From JADZFO01 sp964512635 (lineage in GTDB: Bacteria > 4484-113 > JAFGCY01): 64,000 bases of DNA. The position numbers and the translations under genes were made by a program. The stretch covers positions 48,821 through 112,820 of the forward strand of contig CAZEJB010000009.1 in the NCBI GenBank assembly GCA_964512635.1, read 5' to 3'. The notes under the pieces were generated by a model that ran no database searches, was not told the DNA's origin, and saw nothing but the letters and a program-made list of their open reading frames with translations. Shown piece after piece: positions 1 to 10,586 of this stretch (within the stretch, counting starts at the first letter, position 1; every line of letters starts with the position of its first letter).

Positions 1-26
1 GTGAGCAAACACGGGGTGGTGAGGAA

Positions 27-3000
27 ATGGGTCTAGGCCAGCCGGAGACTTCTGTCAACGGTGTACATGACACCATCGAGTTCGGGGGAATCAATGGGGG
101 CGCAGGGAGTGCAGGGCAGACGCTGCCAGCCCGATATAATCAGGAACGATTGGGGCGAGGCATGCAAATACCCTTCCAGGTAGATCGGTTTCACATAAAT
201 AACCTGCAGGCGCAGGGGGTTCTGGGCGACCGTTACTCAGGTTTCAGCCTTGAGGATCAGCAGCCGGTGGTCTGTCTGCTGATTAACGATCCGCTGATTT
301 CTGTAGAGCAGCTTGAGGAACTTAAACGCGTCAATATCATCCTGGCCCAGAAAGAGCACGAGAACGTCCTGCGGCCGCTGGCCTTCGGCGGCAAGGAAGG
401 CCGGCCCTATCTGGTCTATCCCGACTTCGGCCGGCCCCTGAGCCAGTTCGAGAACCTCAAGGCCCTCCCGCCCGCTGAGCTGCTTGTGCTGATGCGCGGC
501 GTCCTGCGGGCCCTGCTCTTCGCCGAAAGCAAGGAAGTCCTGTCCCATCAGAGCGTTCATCCTGACAACATCCGTATCAGTCTTGAACAGGGCCAGGTCA
601 AGCTGGGCTTCTTCGGCTATCCCACGGTCACGATTCATGACGATCTGGCCCTGACCTCTGAGGCCGAAAACCTGCTGGCCTACCTCCCGCCACGCGAGCT
701 GCTGGCCGGCCTGCCAGCCCTCGAGCCCGGCACTGGCTTTGACAGTGGACTCATCCAGTCGGAGAACGGTTCCGCAGCCGGTGAGGCCGGCGCCCTGCCC
801 GAGGGTTTCGACGGCGCGCCCAGCGGCCTCTTCTCGGTGCAGCAGTGCGACCTGTACGGCCTTGGTCTGATCGCGCTGGAACTGGCCACAGCCACCCCAG
901 CCGCCTCGATCTTCCCGGCCACCGAGCGCCTGCGGCCCGACCGCCTGCGCCAGGTGCTGTCCGACGAGACCAAGCTGCCCCTGCCCGTGCAGGAGCTGCT
1001 GTACAAGATGCTCAGCCCGGTACTGGAGCAGCGCTACGGCTCCTTCAAGCAGGCCCTGGACGATGTCCAGAAGCTCTGCGGCGAAGAGCAGTCCGGCCTG
1101 CGCTTCCAGACCTTCATCCTCGACACACTGATCAACGGCCGCTTCAAGCTGGTATCCGAAATCGGTTCCGGCCGTGTCTCGCGGATCTACTCCGCGATCG
1201 ACACCCGGTCCGAAGACGGCCAGCAGCGCTGCGTGGTCAAACTGGTGGATCTGCGCAGCCATCCTGAACTGCAGGGCCTCTTCCAGACCCGTTTCAAGGC
1301 GCTGCCGAACATCCACCACGAGAACGTGCTGCAGGTCTACGACGTCGGCATCCACTTCGAGAACGGCTATATCGCCATGGAGTCCGGCCTGCAGAGCCTC
1401 GAGCAGCTCCTGATCAAGCGTGGCACTCTGCCGATGCCGGATGCGGGGCGGATCGTCTTCCAGATCTGCAAGGGCCTCGAAGGCCTTTATTTCCACCACC
1501 TCGCCTATCACGGCGCTCTGCGCCCGAGCAATATCTTCCTGACCACCGATCTGCGCGCGGTCAAGATTGCCGACGCGCTGGTGGCGGACGCCTTCCTGCA
1601 GAACGGCAACCTGAACTACATAGGCGCCGAGTACCTGACCCCCGAGCTGATCCGCCAGCAGCCCCAGGACCAGCGCAGCGATATCTATCAGCTCGGCATC
1701 CTGCTCTTTGAAATGATGGTCGGCCATCCGCCCTTCTGCTTCAAGGTCGAGCAGGAGATCCGCGACGAGCATCTGCACCTCAACGCCGCGACCCGCGTGG
1801 AGGCCTCGCTGCTGCATCCCGAGATCAAGGACATGCTGATCCGGATGCTGGAGAAGAACCCCACGGGACGCTATGCCGCCGCCGGCGAGCTGGGTGAGGA
1901 ACTCAGCCACCTGCTGGGCTATGACAAGAAGCAGCAGGTGCAGGTCCCGAATCTGCGCTTTGACTTCGCCGAGCTGTCGATGGTCGGCAAGAATACGCGC
2001 GAAAAGGGCGAGGAGACGCTGGCCATTCGCCTTCCGGCGGTCAACAACCGCGCCCGCGGCGCCATCGCGCTTTTGGTCGGACATGGCAATGAACTGGGTG
2101 ATTCCAGCCGCTCAGCCACCAGCGCGCTCAAAAGCATGCGCGAGCTGCTTTTCAGTGCGGGCTCTGTCAGCCCTGAGCTGGCCAAGATGCAGAAGACTGA
2201 CCCGGAGAAGTTCCTTGATCAGGTCCTGGACCTGCTGAACCAGCGGCTCTATCGCGAGGCCTTCGGCCTCGGCAAGACCGGCAGCTATGGCCTCTCGGCC
2301 ATCGTCGGCATGGTGCAGGAGAACACGCTGTACCTGCACAGCTGCGGCGAGGCCGACTTCACGATCCTGGCCCAGGGCCACCTGCTGGACCACTCCGACG
2401 ATAAGTGGACCATAAACGACGAAATCACCATCGGCGACAGCGACAAGGCCCTCTCCACTACCGTGCATGACAAGCTCGGCTTTGGCGAGCTGGCCCGGGT
2501 GCATCGCCTCAAGCGCCGGCTCAAGGATGGCGACCAGCTTCTGCTGCTCAGCCGCAACCTCTCCAGCGCGCTGTCGATATCGGAGATCAAGGAGCTGATC
2601 ACCAGCACCTCGGAACCGGCTCAGGCGATGGAGCTGATCAAGGGCGACGCCATTCGCCGCCGCCTCGAAGGCACGATTTCCTGCGTGCTGCTGGGTGTCG
2701 GCAATACGGCAGTTTTCGCGGAAGAAGGCGTCAGCCACTCCAAGAAGGGCCTGCTGGCCCGCAACTTCCTGGCCCAGGGCGACACTTTCCTGAACGACAG
2801 CCGCATCGATGAGGCCATCGAGCAGTACAACCAGGCCCTGCAGATCAACCCGAACTTTGCCATCCTGCATCACCAGCTCGGCGTGGCCTACAAGCGCAAG
2901 GGCCTGTTCAGCTACAGCCAGAGCTGCTTTGACCGCGCTCTGGAGCTGAACTCCAAGCTGGCCGCCAGCTATATCGAAATCGTCGACATCCTGCGCCAGC

Positions 3001-3329
3001 TCAAGCGCCAGCGCGAGGTGCTGCCGCTGCTGCGCAAGGCGGTGGCCGAAGGCTGCCGCGATGGCGATCTATACGCCCTGCTCGGCCGCGAGTTGCTGGC
3101 TGTGCGAAACTATGACGAGGCGATCCTCTATTGCAGCCATGCCCTTGAGCTGAACCCTCAGCACAGCACGGCCTTCCGCGACCGCATGCTGGCGGTCAAG
3201 CGCCGCGGCGCGCTGGATACCAAGTTGCTCAAGATGCTGGTCCCGCCGCGGGCGCGCCTGTCCGACGACGGCCGCACGAAGATCCACGACAACCCGGAGA
3301 TCGACGTCAGCGAAGAAGACCTGGGCTAA
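27..3329 (+). CDS. Double pseudokinase / PP2C-like / TPR protein
   Basis: A cytosolic 1100-residue protein that looks like a signalling scaffold. Residues about 60-350 resemble a Ser/Thr kinase, but the catalytic loop reads HQSVHPDN (174-181) and the DFG position reads LGFFG (193-197). Residues 370-632 are a second kinase fold with a glycine-rich loop (GSGRVSRIY, 380-388) and a candidate ATP lysine (K405). Its catalytic loop is HGALRPSN (495-502), so the catalytic Asp is Ala, and ADA replaces DFG. Residues 668-892 resemble a PP2C phosphatase (LVGHGNELGDS, GSYGLSAIVG), but the metal-binding Asp motif near 837-843 reads DQLLLLS. Residues 910-1060 are TPR repeats. All three catalytic domains therefore appear inactive. 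A purine-rich stretch precedes the ATG; Met46 is an alternative start. Domain assignment is good; function is inferred. Confidence 0.8.
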   Translation: MGLGQPETSVNGVHDTIEFGGINGGAGSAGQTLPARYNQERLGRGMQIPFQVDRFHINNLQAQGVLGDRYSGFSLEDQQPVVCLLINDPLISVEQLEELKRVNIILAQKEHENVLRPLAFGGKEGRPYLVYPDFGRPLSQFENLKALPPAELLVLMRGVLRALLFAESKEVLSHQSVHPDNIRISLEQGQVKLGFFGYPTVTIHDDLALTSEAENLLAYLPPRELLAGLPALEPGTGFDSGLIQSENGSAAGEAGALPEGFDGAPSGLFSVQQCDLYGLGLIALELATATPAASIFPATERLRPDRLRQVLSDETKLPLPVQELLYKMLSPVLEQRYGSFKQALDDVQKLCGEEQSGLRFQTFILDTLINGRFKLVSEIGSGRVSRIYSAIDTRSEDGQQRCVVKLVDLRSHPELQGLFQTRFKALPNIHHENVLQVYDVGIHFENGYIAMESGLQSLEQLLIKRGTLPMPDAGRIVFQICKGLEGLYFHHLAYHGALRPSNIFLTTDLRAVKIADALVADAFLQNGNLNYIGAEYLTPELIRQQPQDQRSDIYQLGILLFEMMVGHPPFCFKVEQEIRDEHLHLNAATRVEASLLHPEIKDMLIRMLEKNPTGRYAAAGELGEELSHLLGYDKKQQVQVPNLRFDFAELSMVGKNTREKGEETLAIRLPAVNNRARGAIALLVGHGNELGDSSRSATSALKSMRELLFSAGSVSPELAKMQKTDPEKFLDQVLDLLNQRLYREAFGLGKTGSYGLSAIVGMVQENTLYLHSCGEADFTILAQGHLLDHSDDKWTINDEITIGDSDKALSTTVHDKLGFGELARVHRLKRRLKDGDQLLLLSRNLSSALSISEIKELITSTSEPAQAMELIKGDAIRRRLEGTISCVLLGVGNTAVFAEEGVSHSKKGLLARNFLAQGDTFLNDSRIDEAIEQYNQALQINPNFAILHHQLGVAYKRKGLFSYSQSCFDRALELNSKLAASYIEIVDILRQLKRQREVLPLLRKAVAEGCRDGDLYALLGRELLAVRNYDEAILYCSHALELNPQHSTAFRDRMLAVKRRGALDTKLLKMLVPPRARLSDDGRTKIHDNPEIDVSEEDLG

Positions 3330-3440
3330 GAGAGGACGAGGAACAGGGATTAGGGACGAGTATGGCGCAGAGCAGGCCGGTTTGCAGCCGGCGTTCAGAG
3401 CCTTCTCACCCTACTCACATTAGGCCTTTTGCCTAACGGC

Positions 3441-4493
3441 CTACGACTCGGCCTTCTCCCCATGCACGCAGACCATGACTGGAGCCAGCAGGCTGCGCTT
3501 GACCTTGACCTTGACGGCGCCGGCGGCCTCCATGAAGCGCACATAGTCTTTGTCCTCAAAGACCTGGCTGTCGCTGGTCAGGCGAAACCACAGCGCCAGG
3601 GCGTCGCCGGCGACATCCGCTGGCGCGTCAGAGCTGCGTCGCTCCGCGTCCCAGATACAAAGCACTCCGCCAGGCCGCAGCGCCCGCAGGCTGCGCCTCA
3701 GCACATCAACAATCTGCGCTTCGCTGAAGTGATGCAGTATGTTGCTGAGTAGCACGACATCGGCCGGGCCGGGGAACTCGCCCTGCAGCATATCGCCCTC
3801 GCGATGCTCGACCAGGTCGGTGATCCCCGCCTCCTCCGCCAGTTTACGTGCATGGGGCAGCGCTGAGGGCAGGTCAAGCACGATCGACTTCATCGGCGGG
3901 TGCTTGCGGCAGAGCGCCGCCCCGAAAAAGCCGTGACTGCCTGCGATGTCAAGCAGCAAGCTCGAGCCTTTGGGCACCGGCAGAAGGCCGGTCAGATGTG
4001 GCGCTGCTCCGCGTGCAAGCTCCAGCATCGAACGTTGGTAGGTTGCCCAGACTTCCGGGTCTTCAAGAGTGCTATGGAAGTCGAGTCCTTTGCCGGTCTC
4101 GATCAGCGCTTCAAGCTGATCCAGCATTTTTAGTTCGTGATAACAAAACAGCACTGAACCGCTCAGCTCTTTGTCCGCCCCCGGCAGCAGCCAGCGCCGG
4201 GCGTAATCGCCAAGTTCAAAGCCATCTCCGCTGCGTTTCAGGTAACCAGGCGAAACCAAAACCCGTAGCAGCAGCTCAAGGGACTGGGCGTCGCAGCCCA
4301 GCGCCCGCGCCAGCTCGGCTGCGCTGTGGGCACGTGCTTCACGCATGGCCTCAAAGAGCCCCAGTTTGACTGCGGCCATTATGCTGCGAAGCTGCAGCAT
4401 GGCCAGCAGAGTGTCGACCACGGGGAGAGGGACCTGGCGCACAAGCAGGGCCAGGCGTTCAGGCAGACTGGCGGGAATGATTCCATACCGCAT
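3441..4493 (-). CDS. SAM-dependent O-methyltransferase-like protein
   Basis: This 350-residue protein matches the plant-type/hydroxyneurosporene O-methyltransferase family. It has an N-terminal winged-helix dimerisation region (about residues 25-110) and a C-terminal Rossmann domain. The SAM site includes LLLDIAGSHGFFG, the acidic VLDLPSAL strand end and the GDMLQGEFPGPADVVLLSN stretch, followed by LHHF. The substrate cannot be read from the sequence; small aromatic or polyketide hydroxyls are usual for the family. I chose the ATG at 4493 because the family-like sequence starts there and a TATAAG hexamer lies 6 bases upstream, which fits the leaderless pattern seen elsewhere in the window. 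The frame is open to 4601. It is convergent with the kinase-like gene and divergent from the small gene at 4640. Confidence 0.8.
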   Translation of the reverse strand: MRYGIIPASLPERLALLVRQVPLPVVDTLLAMLQLRSIMAAVKLGLFEAMREARAHSAAELARALGCDAQSLELLLRVLVSPGYLKRSGDGFELGDYARRWLLPGADKELSGSVLFCYHELKMLDQLEALIETGKGLDFHSTLEDPEVWATYQRSMLELARGAAPHLTGLLPVPKGSSLLLDIAGSHGFFGAALCRKHPPMKSIVLDLPSALPHARKLAEEAGITDLVEHREGDMLQGEFPGPADVVLLSNILHHFSEAQIVDVLRRSLRALRPGGVLCIWDAERRSSDAPADVAGDALALWFRLTSDSQVFEDKDYVRFMEAAGAVKVKVKRSLLAPVMVCVHGEKAES

Positions 4494-4580
4494 TGCTTGC
4501 TTATAGCACCTTGGAAAGGTCTTTTCTGGCTGAACTGCATTCAAGTTGCCAATCCCTGTTGTGCTTTTACTGCTGAGTCT

Positions 4581-4610
4581 GTAACAGTTAACTCCGACCA
4601 AGGCTATAAT
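4581..4610 (+). promoter_or_regulatory. Putative sigma-70 promoter for the 4640-7059 cluster
   Basis: GTAACA (4581-4586), an 18-base spacer and a perfect TATAAT (4605-4610) lie 29 bases before the small gene at 4640. It is the best-formed promoter in this part of the window. Confidence 0.5.
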
Positions 4611-4639
4611 TTTTATACTATTTAATCAGGGGGACCGAA

Positions 4640-4855
4640 ATGGCTTGTCAGTACACCGAGCAGCAAATTCTCGGCCAGCTTATGTCCATGACATCTGGTA
4701 CGACCAACCAATGGCGTTGGGATTCTTGGTGGATTGTTTACGACCATCCGGAAGATGGCGTACCACCCTTGGCCCCGGCCACAATTAACGCAATGTCGCT
4801 GCCGCAGGTTGCCAACGCTTTGTACCGCTGTTATTGTCTAAATGACTGTCCATGA
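4640..4855 (+). CDS. Small protein heading the paralogue cluster
   Basis: An unrecognised 71-residue protein rich in Trp (WRWDSWWIVYDHP) with four Cys, three of them in the last 13 residues. It is supported as a real gene by a GGGGGA Shine-Dalgarno at 4628-4633 and a good promoter upstream, and by its position 24 bases ahead of the first of three tandem paralogues. There is no signal peptide or membrane helix. A leader-peptide or partner role is possible but is only inference. Confidence 0.55.
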   Translation: MACQYTEQQILGQLMSMTSGTTNQWRWDSWWIVYDHPEDGVPPLAPATINAMSLPQVANALYRCYCLNDCP

Positions 4856-4879
4856 ATTCAATGAGCTAAAATTTGAACG

Positions 4880-5509
4880 ATGCAAGCCAAAGAAACACTC
4901 TTTGACCGCTACATCGACTCCTGTGCCTTCATTTCGTCACTGGTCTCGATGGAGGAATTTCTTCAAGAGTCGCTTACTGCGGACTTCGATTCCGAGCGAG
5001 ACCCGCTGCGCGTCATTTCTGTGGTTGTTTTCACCTGCACGCGCATGTGGGATGAACGGCCCCTGAAAAGGATGGCGGAGCTTGCACGACTTTACTCCGA
5101 GCGCATCACCGGCTGGGAGGACGAATTCAGGTACAACTACGTGCTTGTCGCTGCGCGGGAGCTGGGAAGCGCCGTTCTGCTGCCTTACCTGGAGTTTGAA
5201 GGCGATGCAGCATTCCGCTGCGCCACACGGATAGCCTCGCTGGCCTATTTTCTGCGCGACGAAAGCCTGCTCTTTGCCAGCGTCCGGGCCTTGCGCAATG
5301 AGATCAACCGGCGCGCAGTTCCTCCCCCGGACAAGGACTGGGAACTGGAGTTTGCCGAGGCGATGTACTCCGCGCTTAAGTGCGGGCGGGCCGATCTGAT
5401 CAGCCTCTGCCGCACCGCCAGCCGGCTCGAAGGTTGCAGCTACCTGCCCTATGTCTCGACCGACGTGCTGGTGCTACAGCGCAGCCTGGCGCGAAGTTCA
5501 GCCAGCTGA
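4880..5509 (+). CDS. Tandem paralogue family, member 1
   Basis: An unrecognised 209-residue, probably cytosolic and mostly helical protein, and the first of three adjacent paralogues. Shared landmarks are an N-terminal RYIDS/RYVES/RFVES motif, an ER/ERD-P-L/I segment near residue 40, a T-x-x-R/T turn near 53, W-E/D-x-F plus a Y-V/I-M/L-V/A-A-A-R block near 80-92, and A-S-L-A-Y/H-F-L near 117-124. No catalytic motif is evident; the spacing of helices resembles a short helical-repeat fold. It is the most divergent of the three. Start is the ATG at 4880, 24 bases after the small gene, with no clear Shine-Dalgarno, so translation may be coupled. Confidence 0.75.
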   Translation: MQAKETLFDRYIDSCAFISSLVSMEEFLQESLTADFDSERDPLRVISVVVFTCTRMWDERPLKRMAELARLYSERITGWEDEFRYNYVLVAARELGSAVLLPYLEFEGDAAFRCATRIASLAYFLRDESLLFASVRALRNEINRRAVPPPDKDWELEFAEAMYSALKCGRADLISLCRTASRLEGCSYLPYVSTDVLVLQRSLARSSAS

Positions 5510-5615
5510 GCGCTCAAACGAAATTCAGACAGTGCCGCAGCCTGAGCTCGATGGCAGCACTGTAAAACAATTTCGTTAACCTGATTCTAATACCGCCTTA
5601 CCCCTGGCAGAAGCT

Positions 5616-5632
5616 GTCGGCCATGTTAGAAT
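5616..5632 (+). promoter_or_regulatory. Conserved upstream element, copy 1
   Basis: GTCGGCCATGTTAGAAT lies 28 bases before family member 2. A near copy lies at the same distance class before member 3. TTAGAAT could be a -10 element, which would give members 2 and 3 their own promoters. Confidence 0.4.
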
Positions 5633-5659
5633 TTGGGGTCAGCAATGCTTCGGGGATAG

Positions 5660-6274
5660 GTGGTGCTCTACAACAGATATGTCGAATCGGGCCTGTATCT
5701 CGCGTCCTTCAACGCGATGCAGTCCTTCGTGCGCGATCTTTGCAGTCTGGGGCTGCATAACGAGCGCGAGCCGATTCAGACCGCATATCTGGGGGCTTAT
5801 ACCGGCACCCGCACTCAGGACGGCCCTGCACTTGAGCGGATTGGAATTCTAGCCGCACAAGAAGACTCATTTCGGCGGGACGGGCTCAGCTGGTGGGACA
5901 ACTTCTGCATCGATTACGTGATGGCTGCGGCACGTCTCGAGGATCCAATGCTGCTGCGCTCCTACTTCGTCGAGTCGGGTTATCGCGGCACGATCGCTGC
6001 GGTGCGAACTGCAAGTCTGGCCCATTTCCTGGATAAGCCAAAACTCCTGTCCGACAGCATCGAACGCATCTGCGCCGATTCGCGGCCCAGTTTCCGCTGG
6101 GAGGCGGTCAACGCCTTCGCCTTTCACTGCCTGCTGCAGCGCCGCTCGCCGGACTTCCTTTTGCTGGCCAACTGTTTCAAGGAAGTGGACGAGAGTTTCA
6201 GGCAATACTGCGCGGTAGATTTGAGCCTGTTGCTGCGTCACGCGAATCCTGCCCTGCAATATGAAGCGGCCTGA
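5660..6274 (+). CDS. Tandem paralogue family, member 2
   Basis: A 204-residue paralogue of the genes at 4880 and 6439. It shares RYVES (near residue 6), NAMQSFVRDL, EREPIQTAY, the YTGTRTQD turn, WWDNFCIDYVMAAARL and RTASLAHFL. Its C-terminal CAVDLSLLLRHANP matches CALDMYLLLRELDP of member 3, so members 2 and 3 are closer to each other than to member 1. The start is GTG at 5660 or the adjacent GTG at 5663, preceded by GGGGATAGG. A 150-base gap with a conserved upstream element separates it from member 1. Function is unknown. Confidence 0.75.
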   Translation: MVLYNRYVESGLYLASFNAMQSFVRDLCSLGLHNEREPIQTAYLGAYTGTRTQDGPALERIGILAAQEDSFRRDGLSWWDNFCIDYVMAAARLEDPMLLRSYFVESGYRGTIAAVRTASLAHFLDKPKLLSDSIERICADSRPSFRWEAVNAFAFHCLLQRRSPDFLLLANCFKEVDESFRQYCAVDLSLLLRHANPALQYEAA

Positions 6275-6388
6275 TCTTCTGATCGGACTGCCAACGAAGA
6301 CCTGATTTACCAACTTCTCCCTGTGAACGGTTCACTGCGCACCCGTCCTGGTGCATCCTCTTCCCGAGTCTGTTTTCTCCGCGCTGCA

Positions 6389-6408
6389 GTCGGCCATTCA
6401 GTTAGACT
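6389..6408 (+). promoter_or_regulatory. Conserved upstream element, copy 2
   Basis: GTCGGCCATTCAGTTAGACT precedes family member 3 and matches the element at 5616-5632 apart from a three-base insertion and one end substitution. It may be a promoter or the binding site of a shared regulator. Confidence 0.4.
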
Positions 6409-6438
6409 CTCCTGACAGGCCCGGGCTGGGCCTGTCGA

Positions 6439-7059
6439 GTGGGGGAGATGCTCTACAGCAGGTTTGTGGAATCAAGGCTGTTCCTGTCATCGCTAAATGC
6501 GATGAACAGTTTGTGCAGGACTGCGCAGCATTACGACTTCGCCGATGAGCGCTGGCCCCTGCGGTCCGCCTATGCTGTGGCTTATACCTGCAGCCGCACC
6601 TTCGACCCCCGCCCGCTGGACAATCTGGCCCGCGTGGCCGGTGCCTACCTGGTTTCCAGCACTACGCCACTCAGCGACTGGGACGAATTCTGCCTCGATT
6701 ACATCATGGTTGCGGCGCGACTGGACAAGCCGGCCTGCCTCACCCGTCACCATGATGTGCAGGGTCGTCCTGGTGTGCTGGCCGCAGTTCGCAGCGCCAG
6801 CCTGGCATATTTTCTGGGGGATACAGGCCTTTTGGCCGCCAGTACGGACCGCATCCGCGCGGCAAACGAGCATGAGTTTGTCTGGGAGAGCCGAAACGCC
6901 GAAGCGCTGATGAGCATCCATCGGCAGCGCCAGCCCGATGTGCGGCAGCTTTGCCGAAACCTCAGTGACACGCCCTCCGAGCTGCGCACCTACTGCGCGC
7001 TGGACATGTATCTGCTGCTGCGCGAGCTGGACCCGAACCTGCGACTGCGCCAGGGATAG
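6439..7059 (+). CDS. Tandem paralogue family, member 3
   Basis: A 206-residue paralogue of the two preceding genes, with RFVES, LNAMNSLCR, DERWPLRSAY, YTCSRTFD, DWDEFCLDYIMVAARLDKP and RSASLAYFLGD. These blocks repeat in order across all three proteins, so the fold is the same. The start is GTG at 6439 or ATG at 6448; alignment with member 2 (VLYNRYVES against MLYSRFVES) favours 6448, but then the purine run GGGGGAG directly abuts the start. No enzyme signature or targeting signal is visible. The gene ends 27 bases before a convergent membrane-protein gene. Confidence 0.75.
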   Translation: MGEMLYSRFVESRLFLSSLNAMNSLCRTAQHYDFADERWPLRSAYAVAYTCSRTFDPRPLDNLARVAGAYLVSSTTPLSDWDEFCLDYIMVAARLDKPACLTRHHDVQGRPGVLAAVRSASLAYFLGDTGLLAASTDRIRAANEHEFVWESRNAEALMSIHRQRQPDVRQLCRNLSDTPSELRTYCALDMYLLLRELDPNLRLRQG

Positions 7060-7085
7060 GTGGAAGCGCACCATGCATTGGCTTC

Positions 7086-8108
7086 TCAGGGACGCCGCAG
7101 CAGCTCAATCAGCTTGTCGATGAAGTAGGCCCGGCGCGATGATTCATGCCTTATCGCATTCATCATGACGTAGAAGCCCGCCAGCCCAATAGCCAGAGTA
7201 GTGACACCCGGGGTAGCAGCTGAGAACACCCACAATCCCAGCGCCGTGGCCAGAGCGGCTGCCCCAAGCGGGCCAGTGATCCAGCTCCACCGCAACAGCA
7301 GGCGCGGCGGGCCGAGATACCAGTCGAGGTTGGCGCTGAGCAGGCGGACATAGTCCTTGAGGCCGGCATAGCGTCCGCTGAAAAAGAGCCAGCTCCAGGG
7401 CGGCGGGACATGTTCGCGGATCTCAAGAAGGTCCGGGTCGGCCTCAATCGCCCGCATGATCAGGCTGATATCCTGCATACCAGCATCGACCTTTTTCTTC
7501 AGGCGCAGCTCAGTGGCGAGGATCAGGATGGACTGCACCAGGGTCGCCACAAAGAGGCCGAGCAGCCACACGTTCGGCTTGCCGCTTTGCATGTAATTAC
7601 TGAAGAGCAGCGGCACGCACCACAAGGCCATTAGCAGCTCGGTCCAGGGGCGCGCAAAAACTTTCTTTCCGCTTGACATGAGGTCGTTTGATAGCACGCT
7701 GCTCGCAGGTATCAGCAGTTTCTCACGTCTGCTGCGCAGTTCGGCGAGGATCTGATAAGCAAGGTAGGACAAGCTGGGCTCTTTAGTCAGCGGTCGTGAA
7801 AGGATCGCCCCTTCCTGCGCACTCAGCGGCCGGCCCAGCCGGGCTTCTATTCTGGCCAGCAGGTCATCGCCGAGGCCCTCTTCAGGCAAGAGGCCTTCTG
7901 GAGTGCTGTCAGGTGCGGCAGCGTCCTGTCTGCGGGGCGCGTCGTTGATCAGCTTCTCGGCACTCGTCAGGGGCCGGCCGATCCGCTCCTCAATGCGAGT
8001 TGAGAGCCCATCAGCCGCCCCCGCTTCATTAGCCGGGTTGACGTCATCAGCCAGTTCACTCCCAGGGCTGTCGGCCTCCCGGAATGCAGCTTTGTTAGCC
8101 TCGCTCAC
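7086..8108 (-). CDS. Membrane protein with NLDWYLGPPR module
   Basis: An unrecognised 340-residue protein. Its N-terminal 100 residues are cytosolic and contain two copies of a motif, RIEERIGRPLTSAEK and RIEARLGRPLSAQEG, about 50 residues apart. Two pairs of membrane helices follow, separated by a cytosolic segment ending in SANLDWYLGPPRLLLRW. The same segment occurs in the proteins at 28406 and 30081 (SANLSWYLGPPRRF), so the three are a dispersed family. The start is GTG at 8108; GATAAC lies 8 bases upstream and no Shine-Dalgarno is seen. The C-terminus ends in the cytosol (KLIELLRRP). Function is unknown. Confidence 0.7.
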   Translation of the reverse strand: MSEANKAAFREADSPGSELADDVNPANEAGAADGLSTRIEERIGRPLTSAEKLINDAPRRQDAAAPDSTPEGLLPEEGLGDDLLARIEARLGRPLSAQEGAILSRPLTKEPSLSYLAYQILAELRSRREKLLIPASSVLSNDLMSSGKKVFARPWTELLMALWCVPLLFSNYMQSGKPNVWLLGLFVATLVQSILILATELRLKKKVDAGMQDISLIMRAIEADPDLLEIREHVPPPWSWLFFSGRYAGLKDYVRLLSANLDWYLGPPRLLLRWSWITGPLGAAALATALGLWVFSAATPGVTTLAIGLAGFYVMMNAIRHESSRRAYFIDKLIELLRRP

Positions 8109-8141
8109 TTAACGGAGTTATCGCCGAGTCCCGCCCCTGTG

Positions 8142-10466
<2,325 letters not shown>

Positions 10467-10473
10467 ACACGAA

Positions 10474-10499
10474 TTGTAGGGCCGGGCTTGTCCCCGGCC
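10474..10499. repeat. GTAGGG palindromic element upstream of aacS
   Basis: TTGTAGGGCCGGGCTTGTCC and its CCGGCC partner form a short hairpin. On the minus strand its end reads CCCTACAA, which supplies most of the TACAAT hexamer (10473-10478) lying 6 bases before the aacS start. A GGAGCGC-type copy follows at about 10530-10550. Confidence 0.6.
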
Positions 10500-10586
10500 T
10501 TAGGACCGCACGCTTGTGTGGACGTTTTGTCGGAGCGCAGGCTTTAGCCGGCTTTCTCCTCTGGAATTGCATCTGAGCTGCTTTCC

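Noticed and set aside
237..2084. Long open frame on the minus strand opposite the kinase-like gene
   Set aside because: It is a GC-driven shadow: low-complexity Gln/Ala/Leu-rich translation with no family resemblance, while the plus strand has clear kinase and TPR domains.
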